Of a stretch of DNA of 64,000 bases, positions 57,956 through 64,000 are shown in pieces. The stretch is taken from NCBI RefSeq assembly GCF_000760115.1, contig NZ_JNAS01000002.1:1054001-1118000 (forward strand). Reading direction: 5' to 3'. Position numbers and translations under genes: made by a program. The notes beneath the pieces are model-generated. The model saw nothing but the letters and a program-made list of their open reading frames with translations. It was not told the origin of the DNA and did no database searches. Every line of letters begins with the position of its first letter. Positions within the stretch are counted from its first letter, which is position 1. Source of the DNA: Prochlorococcus marinus str. SB (GTDB lineage Bacteria > Cyanobacteriota > Cyanobacteriia > PCC-6307 > Cyanobiaceae).

Positions 57956-59032
57956 ATGCGAATAGTTTTGATTAGTACTCCAATAGGATTCCTAGGGAGT
58001 GGCAAAGGTGGTGGAGTAGAATTAACGTTAAATTCTTTAGTTTCAGGTTTAATTTCTTTAGGTCATTCTGTTGAGGTTGTAGCTCCAAAAAATTCTAAGT
58101 TACATCAAAGTAATGTAGAGGTAAAATTACATTTTGTGGAAGGTGAAGATCAAATTAGTTGGCAGCATCAAAATTATAATTCTCCAGTGAGTATCCCAGA
58201 CAATTCTCTTTTAGCAGGAATGCTTGAAAAGGGATTAGATATCGCTAAACATGCAGATGTATTGTTGAACATGTCCTATGATTGGCTGCCTATCTGGATG
58301 ACTCTAAATTTAGAGATCCCAATTGCACATATTATTAGTATGGGTTCTGAAAGTTCAGTTATTAGTAATTTAATCTCTAAGGTATATGATAAATATCCAA
58401 ATAATTTTGCTTTTCATTCAAAAATGCAAGCTAATGATTATCCATTCATAAAAAAACCAACAATTATTGGGAATGGGTTTAATTTAGATAATTATATTTT
58501 TCAAGATTCAGTTAAGGGACCCTTGGCATGGGTTGGAAGAGTGGCTCCTGAGAAAGGTTTGGAGGATGCAGTTTATGTAGCAAATCAACTTGGTGAAAAA
58601 TTAAAAGTTTGGGGATTTATAGAAGATGAGAATTATGCCTCAAAGATAGAAAAATCATTTCCTCAAGGAGCTATAGATTGGATGGGGTTTTTATCAACTG
58701 ATGAATTACAAAAAGAACTTGGTAAATGCAGAGGATTGCTAAATACTCCTAAATGGAATGAGGCATATGGGAACGTTATTGTTGAAGCTTTAGCCTGTGG
58801 GGTGCCTGTTGTAGCTTATAAAAGGGGAGGACCTAGTGAAATTATTCAGCATGGCCAAACTGGTTATCTTGCTGACCCTGATGACAAAAAAAATATGCTT
58901 TCTTATGTAGAGATTATTGAAAAAATAAAGCGTCAGAAATGTAGAGAATGGGTAGAAAAAAATGCCTCCGCAGATATATTTGCTTACAAGGTTGTGAACT
59001 GGCTTAATAAGGTAATGCATGAATATAAATAA
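57956..59032 (+). CDS. Glycosyltransferase, GT4 family
   Basis: A 358-residue GT-B enzyme. The N-terminus has STPIGFLGSGKGGGVELTL, the donor domain begins GPLAWVGRVAPEKGLEDA, and NTPKWNEAYGNVIVEALACGVPVVAYKRGG holds the EX7E signature. The start follows the exporter by 28 bases. It pairs with the membrane glycosyltransferase behind it, 6 bases away. Substrate unknown. Confidence 0.9.
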   Translation: MRIVLISTPIGFLGSGKGGGVELTLNSLVSGLISLGHSVEVVAPKNSKLHQSNVEVKLHFVEGEDQISWQHQNYNSPVSIPDNSLLAGMLEKGLDIAKHADVLLNMSYDWLPIWMTLNLEIPIAHIISMGSESSVISNLISKVYDKYPNNFAFHSKMQANDYPFIKKPTIIGNGFNLDNYIFQDSVKGPLAWVGRVAPEKGLEDAVYVANQLGEKLKVWGFIEDENYASKIEKSFPQGAIDWMGFLSTDELQKELGKCRGLLNTPKWNEAYGNVIVEALACGVPVVAYKRGGPSEIIQHGQTGYLADPDDKKNMLSYVEIIEKIKRQKCREWVEKNASADIFAYKVVNWLNKVMHEYK

Positions 59033-59038
59033 TATTAA

Positions 59039-60844
59039 ATGATTCTTCTTAACTCAAAAAAAAGGCTTTTAACCTTATTGATAGTTTTAATTAGTGGGAT
59101 CATTATATTTATCTTAGGCTTAGGCACTACAGGTTTGGTAGATGAAACTCCCCCTTTATTTGCCGCTGCAGCACGGGCAATGAGTGAATCTGGTGATTGG
59201 TTAACTCCAAAAGTTAATGGAATATTCCGCTTTGATAAGCCTCCACTGATATATTGGCTAATGGGTTTTTTTTACTCATTACCGAAAAACGAGATTTGGG
59301 ATAGTTTAGGGACTCTTTCAGCAAGACTCCCTTCAGCTTTGGCATCATTATTCTTAATGTTGATGATTGGAGATACGTTGTTTTGTTGGCCACAAAATAG
59401 TGATAGAAAATTCCTCACTCCAATAGTTGCATCATTAGGCTTTGCTTTGTCTCCATTAATTATTATTTGGAGCAGAACAGCCGTGAGTGATGCCCTTTTA
59501 ACTGGAACCTTAGGGATAAGCCTTCTTTTATTTTGGAGAAGAATGGCAAGTGAAAATAATCATCAATGTATTTCAGCATGGGTATTTTTAGGTTTTGCAA
59601 TCTTAACTAAAGGACCTGTTGCATTTGTTTTGGCATTATTGACTATTACATCTTTCTTGTTTAGTCAGAAGAATTGGAAAACGTTGCTATGTAAGATAAA
59701 CCCAAAGAAAGGTTTTTTAATAACAGTACTTATAAGTCTTCCATGGTACATATTAGAACTCATAAAAGAGGGAAAGCCTTTTTGGGAAAATTTTTTTGGT
59801 TACCATAATTTCCAAAGATATACCTCAGTTGTAAATAACCATGCCGAACCATTCTGGTTTTTTCTTTACATAATGATATTGGCTTCATTACCATTCACGC
59901 CTTTTTTGTACCATGGGATATTCAAAACCTTTAAGGATTTCTTGAAAAGTTCAAAACAAAATTGCGATGTCACTGAGACCCTTTATACCTATTCTCTTTG
60001 TTGGTTAACATCAGTTTTAATTTTCTTCAGCCTTTCTGCTACGAAACTGCCAAGCTATTGGTTGCCAGCAATTCCAGCAGCGGCAATTTTAAATAGTAAT
60101 AGCTTTATCAACTTAAAAAATTCAAGTAAAAGTTATCCATATTTATGGATTTTAAATATTTTAATTTTGTTTGGTATTTCAATAGCATTCTTTTTCTCAA
60201 ATAATTGGTTAAGTTCAATAAATGATCCTGAAATGCCTAATCTTGCATCTGAATTAATAAGCTCTGGGATAATTTTTAAAGCAAAATTATTCTTCTCTTC
60301 ATTCACACTTCTTGCAATAATTTTATTTTCTTTAAAGTCCAAAAATATCCTTCTTTATCTTCAAATTTTACTTTTAATTGGACAATCTTTTTTGATGTCC
60401 CCAATAAGGAAATTAGCAGATACCTCTAGACAATTACCTTTAAGGAATATCTCAAAATTAATTGTAGATATTCGCGAGGGGAGGGAAACTTTGGCAATGA
60501 TCGGGATAAGAAAACCTTCATTACACTATTATTCTAGGCAAATAGTTCTTTATGAACCAAACACTGAAGAGGGATTAATTAATCTTTCAGAAAGGCTAAA
60601 TACTGATAGAAGAGAAAATTATAAGGATAAACCCGATTATGAGTATAAATCTCTATTGGTTGTGATAGATGAATTCTCTTCTCGCCGAAAGGAATGGTCA
60701 AAAATTAATCATCAAAAATTGGGTAAATTTGGGATTTATAATTTATGGCGAATTCAAAAAAGTGATTTGAACAAATATTCGGAAATCCTTGTGAATAGCG
60801 GTTATAAATCTGACTGGGAAAATAGAAAAGTTGAAAAATTTTAA
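59039..60844 (+). CDS. ArnT/PMT-like integral membrane glycosyltransferase
   Basis: A 601-residue GT-C enzyme with about 12 membrane segments. The first periplasmic loop has LVDETPPLFAAAARAM with the acidic catalytic pair, and GIFRFDKPPLIYWLMG is the family motif. Such enzymes transfer sugars from polyprenyl-phosphate donors to lipid A or proteins. A C-terminal periplasmic domain (from about 450) has the strand pattern LAMIGIRKPSLHYYS. It overlaps the convergent small gene by 4 bases. Confidence 0.88.
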   Translation: MILLNSKKRLLTLLIVLISGIIIFILGLGTTGLVDETPPLFAAAARAMSESGDWLTPKVNGIFRFDKPPLIYWLMGFFYSLPKNEIWDSLGTLSARLPSALASLFLMLMIGDTLFCWPQNSDRKFLTPIVASLGFALSPLIIIWSRTAVSDALLTGTLGISLLLFWRRMASENNHQCISAWVFLGFAILTKGPVAFVLALLTITSFLFSQKNWKTLLCKINPKKGFLITVLISLPWYILELIKEGKPFWENFFGYHNFQRYTSVVNNHAEPFWFFLYIMILASLPFTPFLYHGIFKTFKDFLKSSKQNCDVTETLYTYSLCWLTSVLIFFSLSATKLPSYWLPAIPAAAILNSNSFINLKNSSKSYPYLWILNILILFGISIAFFFSNNWLSSINDPEMPNLASELISSGIIFKAKLFFSSFTLLAIILFSLKSKNILLYLQILLLIGQSFLMSPIRKLADTSRQLPLRNISKLIVDIREGRETLAMIGIRKPSLHYYSRQIVLYEPNTEEGLINLSERLNTDRRENYKDKPDYEYKSLLVVIDEFSSRRKEWSKINHQKLGKFGIYNLWRIQKSDLNKYSEILVNSGYKSDWENRKVEKF

Positions 60845-61092
60845 CAAAGTCTTTTTTTAAGAAGAGCATTTTTTAAATCATCAATGCTGCACTTGCTTGG
60901 GATATCGATTTTATTTAAATCTTCCATTAATTCGAGATCGATGACAGAATCTTCGGCTAAAAAACTAAAAACATCATTAATGCTTATTCCCATATCTTGA
61001 GCCATTTCTGAGATAAGCCTTAGAGTATCTCTCCTCACAGAAATCCTTAGCTCTAAAGGGATATATTCATTTTCAGGGTTTGCTGACTTCAT
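60841..61092 (-). CDS. Small conserved hypothetical, possible ribbon-helix-helix protein
   Basis: 83 residues. The segment ELRISVRRDTLRLISEMAQDMGISINDVFSFLAED (residues about 19-53) has a strand followed by two helices as in CopG/Arc regulators, but no confident family. The second half is acidic (DLELMEDLNKIDIP). The 3' end overlaps the neighbouring glycosyltransferase gene by 4 bases, convergent. Confidence 0.6.
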   Translation of the reverse strand: MKSANPENEYIPLELRISVRRDTLRLISEMAQDMGISINDVFSFLAEDSVIDLELMEDLNKIDIPSKCSIDDLKNALLKKRLC

Positions 61093-61173
61093 GCCCTAAA
61101 TCTTAAGACATTATTTAGTTATCAGGATATAATCTTTACAATATTCATCAATTATGCGTTTTGTAGGCTTCAT

Positions 61174-62061
61174 TTAAGTTGTTTGAATAAATAAACTCAT
61201 AAATATTTTTAATAGAGGAATTGTAATTAATGAAATTAAAGTTGTAGTAAAAAGAATTTTTGAAGCTATTTGTTGTTTTACGCCATAAGCTTCTGCCATT
61301 AGTATTGTTGATATTGCTGTTGGGGTTCCTGCCTGAAGAATTACTGCTGATGATTGATAGAAATTAAAATTTAAAGTTTTGCACATTAAAAAAACAATAA
61401 AAGGGAAAATAAATAATTTTAACAAAATTGAAAATTTAATTTCTTTATTTATATCCAAAATCCCTCCCTTTTGATTTGTTATTATTCCAAGTCTTGTTCC
61501 CACAATTATTATTGCTAATGCAATAACTATTCTTGCAGGAATCCAAAGATAATTTCCTAAGATTTCATTTATTTGGAAAAGATATGCAAGAAGTACTCCA
61601 ATAATCCCTCTCGATGCAGGACTATTTATCAATGCATTAATTAGTCCGTTGATGTTCGGGATGTTATCGTTGTTTGATTTTTCTTTAAGAAAAAAAGGTC
61701 CAAATATCCAAGCGAAAAGTGTTGTTCCTAAATCAAATCCAATAGTGAAATTTATAGTTGTTGAAGGTAGAAGAGCTATCGCAATTGGTATCCCAAGAAA
61801 TGATGTATTACCTATTAGACCAGCTAGCTGCAATGTATAGTTAGGAAGCCTCTTTTTAAATATTGGAACTATATTTATTAACGTTATTAAAAATCCAATT
61901 ACAGAGAATGCTAAAAACGCACTCTTAATTAGGTTTATATCTATACCTTCTTTTAATAGGAGACCCATTACACTTAATGGAATGCCAAATCTTATTAGAG
62001 GTCTTGCAATATATTTTGAATTCTTTGGATTCTTTTTTCCGAAAAGAAAACCAAGGATCAA
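61174..62061 (-). CDS. AEC-family transporter (auxin efflux carrier type), start uncertain
   Basis: A 295-residue multi-pass protein of the AEC family: GIPLSVMGLLLKEGIDINL, QLAGLIGNTSFLGIPI and AVILQAGTPTAISTILMAEAYG are typical. The only canonical start in frame is TTG at 62061, which cuts off most of the first helix. In the same frame upstream the codons read YLINTIYSLFINIIPF, like the missing half-helix, back to a stop, with no ATG, GTG or TTG. Either a rare ATT/ATA start is used or the gene is slightly truncated. Confidence 0.78.
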   Translation of the reverse strand: MILGFLFGKKNPKNSKYIARPLIRFGIPLSVMGLLLKEGIDINLIKSAFLAFSVIGFLITLINIVPIFKKRLPNYTLQLAGLIGNTSFLGIPIAIALLPSTTINFTIGFDLGTTLFAWIFGPFFLKEKSNNDNIPNINGLINALINSPASRGIIGVLLAYLFQINEILGNYLWIPARIVIALAIIIVGTRLGIITNQKGGILDINKEIKFSILLKLFIFPFIVFLMCKTLNFNFYQSSAVILQAGTPTAISTILMAEAYGVKQQIASKILFTTTLISLITIPLLKIFMSLFIQTT

Positions 62062-62173
62062 GAAGGGGATAATATTTATGAAAAGAGAATAAATGGTATT
62101 AATTAAATATTTATTAAAGCAATATTAACTTGCCGAAGTGCAATGAAAAAGTTTTTTCTAATTCATTTAGAAT

Positions 62174-62398
62174 TTAAATTATTTTCCAAATTGCTTTGTC
62201 AGGAATTAAAGGAGATTTATATAAATTTTCTGGTTCTTTAGTCAAAACTCTCCATGTAGGAACCCGACAAGTTACATAAGCAGGGCTTTCTATTAAAACT
62301 CCTGGTTTCTCATCAAAAGTACAAGTAAAACCTTCTTTCCAATATCCACCATTATTAAAGCTACCTTTAAACCAAACCCAGCATTTTGAAGTTTTCAA
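62174..62398 (-). CDS. Small conserved hypothetical protein
   Basis: 74 residues with three cysteines and five tryptophans (KCWVWFKGSFNNGGYWKEGF, YVTCRVPTWRVL). No signal peptide or membrane segment, and no family recognised. It has clean start and stop and looks like one of the many short conserved genes of marine picocyanobacteria. Confidence 0.6.
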   Translation of the reverse strand: MKTSKCWVWFKGSFNNGGYWKEGFTCTFDEKPGVLIESPAYVTCRVPTWRVLTKEPENLYKSPLIPDKAIWKII

Positions 62399-62479
62399 AT
62401 TTAAAAATTTTTTATTCTATTTTAATAAAGATTTAAAAAAATCAAAAATTTATTACTTTGAAAATTTTTTTATTTATTT

Positions 62480-62737
62480 TTATTTTTTTGAAAAATATAT
62501 TTTAGAAATTAATATCAATAGATTTAAGATCAGGGTAATTAAATTTGCTATCAATATTGGTGTAGACGAAATTTTAAAACCATAAATAATCCAAGACAAA
62601 ACACCGATAATAAACATTATTAATGTTGTCAAGGAAACATCTTCTGCTTTTTTGGTTTTTAAAGTTTTTATCAATTGAGGTAGAAATGCCGATGTTGTTA
62701 AAATCGCTGCAAAATATCCAAATATATCTACATCCAT
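62480..62737 (-). CDS. SemiSWEET/PQ-loop sugar transporter-like protein
   Basis: 85 residues with three membrane segments, the size of a bacterial SemiSWEET half-transporter. The PQ-type motif is seen as AFLPQLIKTLKTKKAEDVS (about 18-36), and GVLSWIIYGFKIS follows. It would act as a homodimer in sugar movement; substrate unknown. It ends 17 bases after the start-side neighbour. Confidence 0.85.
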   Translation of the reverse strand: MDVDIFGYFAAILTTSAFLPQLIKTLKTKKAEDVSLTTLIMFIIGVLSWIIYGFKISSTPILIANLITLILNLLILISKIYFSKK

Positions 62738-62754
62738 AAAAATATTTTTAAGAA

Positions 62755-63489
62755 CTATTCTTTAATTAAATCAGATAAAAATCCTAAGGGATCTCTCATG
62801 TTTGATGAATATCCAAGAACATCACTTGAAAAAAATTTATAAATTACTTGATTTTGATCATTTAATAAGAATGAAGCGCCTCTTTGTGGAAGGTATTCTT
62901 CATTAAATATGTAATCACTCCAATTTTGGATTATTTCATTCATATTGTTTAATCTAAATGTTGCCAATTCAAATGGTCTCAAATAACCATCCCCAAAAAC
63001 CTTTTTAAAGGAATTACCTGAAAATTTTAGAAATTTCAAAACTACAATTTTGTCAAATTCTGAATAGATTTGCTTTGCTTTGCGGTCTCCGAGATATCCT
63101 CTAATAACTTCTTTGATTGTTTTAAAAGAATTTATTCCTGATAACATCAAAAGCATATTGATCCAACCTCCTAAACCAATATCTAATCCTCTTGAGACTT
63201 TGAGATTGTTATGAATTTGGTTATTAGAAACGACTGTTAAGTTTTCTTTACGAAAGCCAGTAAATTTACAAAATTTTTCTTTCCCATTTTGGTTCCCAAT
63301 AGCAATTGCAAAAATATCTAAATTTATATCTTGATTATTATCGATATAATTTTTCAAATTTAATGCATATTCAAAGCTATCAAAATCTCCCAATAAACCA
63401 AATAAAACAATTAATTTAAATTTTTTATGCCCATTAAAGTTGAATTCTTCTATAAGATTTTTAATATCATTTTGGAATTTGTCAGTCAC
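62755..63489 (-). CDS. AhpC/TSA-type peroxiredoxin-like family protein
   Basis: A 244-residue soluble protein resembling the peroxiredoxin-like (AhpC/TSA_2) proteins of cyanobacteria: LIVLFGLLGDFDSFEYAL, DIFAIAIGNQNGKEKFCKFTGF, GWINMLLMLSGI and GDGYLRPFELATFRLNNM. No canonical CxxC or peroxidatic TxxC motif is visible in the first strand-helix unit, so redox activity is doubtful. Confidence 0.72.
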   Translation of the reverse strand: MTDKFQNDIKNLIEEFNFNGHKKFKLIVLFGLLGDFDSFEYALNLKNYIDNNQDINLDIFAIAIGNQNGKEKFCKFTGFRKENLTVVSNNQIHNNLKVSRGLDIGLGGWINMLLMLSGINSFKTIKEVIRGYLGDRKAKQIYSEFDKIVVLKFLKFSGNSFKKVFGDGYLRPFELATFRLNNMNEIIQNWSDYIFNEEYLPQRGASFLLNDQNQVIYKFFSSDVLGYSSNMRDPLGFLSDLIKE

Positions 63490-63630
63490 GATCGTTTAAA
63501 TGTTTTATAAATTATTCTAAAAAAAATTTTTCTTACGTTGATCAGTATAAAATTTTACACGAAAAAGTTTTTAAAGAAATTAATTTAACGTTTTTAGATT
63601 TTATTATTTTAATGTAAACATTTTGAAGTT

Positions 63631-64000
63631 ATGACTGTAGGAATTTATTACGCAACTACAACTGGAAAAACTGAAGACGTAGCTGATCGTCTTCACAACT
63701 TTATTTCTTCCGCAGAAGCACCTAAAGATGTATCTGATGTGGATGATCTTTCAGAATTTGAAGGTCTTGATGGAATTATCTGCGGGATACCTACTTGGAA
63801 TACTGGTGCCGATGAAGAAAGATCGGGGACTGCATGGGATTCAATCTTAGAGGATATTGGTGAACTAAGTTTATCGGGAAAGAAAGTTGCAATTTTCGGT
63901 TTAGGAGATTCTTCTACATATACAGAAAACTATTGTGATGCGATGGAAGAACTTCATAGCTACTTCACAAAAGCAGGAGCCGAAATGGTCGGTTACGTAG
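63631..64000 (+). CDS. isiB: Flavodoxin, 3' end cut by window
   Basis: FMN electron carrier that replaces ferredoxin under iron limitation. The ATG at 63631 starts MTVGIYYATTTGKTEDVAD, where the phosphate-binding loop TTTGKTED takes the place of the usual TxTGxTE. GIPTWNTGADEERSG (50s loop, with Trp stacking on the flavin) and GLGDSSTYTENYCDAM (90s loop) are intact. The first 123 codons are seen and the end is outside. No clear Fur box was recognised upstream. Confidence 0.94.
   Translation, partial: MTVGIYYATTTGKTEDVADRLHNFISSAEAPKDVSDVDDLSEFEGLDGIICGIPTWNTGADEERSGTAWDSILEDIGELSLSGKKVAIFGLGDSSTYTENYCDAMEELHSYFTKAGAEMVGYV

Overview
The window looks like a chromosome segment of a high-light-adapted Prochlorococcus. 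The DNA is very AT-rich. The housekeeping genes are typical of marine picocyanobacteria: an FtsH protease, LexA, a Ycf46-like AAA protein, a cyanobacterial YidC, a DUF2808 protein and a flavodoxin. Genes are compact, often overlap by 1-4 bases (ATGA, TAATG), and TTG starts occur. The strain cannot be named from the sequence alone.

Layout. (1) 1-4.4 kb is conserved core: the end of ribD, ftsH, argF, and lexA behind two tandem LexA-type boxes. (2) A tRNA-Ala(GGC) at 4466-4538 opens a genomic island of about 38.7 kb that closes at tRNA-Arg(TCT), 43271-43344. Its content matches the hypervariable cell-surface polysaccharide island of this group (often called ISL4; that equation is inferred). (3) 43.4-64 kb is again mostly core: rsmI, cysQ, a long minus-strand run from sppA and aroH through rpmH-rnpA-PH protein-yidC-ycf46-like-serS-rseP-rpsN-pnp, then a DMT exporter, two glycosyltransferases, small conserved genes and the start of a flavodoxin gene.

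Inside the island, 5.9-8.9 kb is a graveyard: two broken FkbM-type methyltransferases and one broken O-acyltransferase/SGNH gene, with a fragment of the intact methyltransferase at 9.74 kb. Next comes a divergent export locus: wza-like (plus strand) against a minus-strand operon of a Wzc-like BY-kinase, a CX5R protein phosphatase, an overlapping 49-codon gene and a beta-barrel-like protein. A tightly packed run (glycosyltransferases, a nucleotidyltransferase/thymidylate-kinase-like fusion, Wzy-like polymerase, Wzx flippase) follows. Facing it is a three-gene exosortase set: a PEP-CTERM-like secreted protein, an HpsJ-like membrane protein and a cyanoexosortase. After the initiating sugar-phosphate transferase come nucleotide-sugar genes (GDP-fucose, UDP-galactose, UDP-uronic acids, GDP-mannose). 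The right end holds a phosphonate set: a CDP-alcohol phosphatidyltransferase homologue, a LicD-like transferase, a cytidylyltransferase-PEP mutase fusion, phosphonopyruvate decarboxylase and an iron-type alcohol dehydrogenase. A WaaL-like O-antigen ligase completes the island.

Read together, the island would make a fucose- and uronate-containing surface polymer by the Wzx/Wzy route, export or ligate it, probably decorate it with 2-hydroxyethylphosphonate through a CMP-activated intermediate, and anchor at least one secreted protein by exosortase. The phosphonate-transfer branch and the one-substrate exosortase set are the most interesting systems here.
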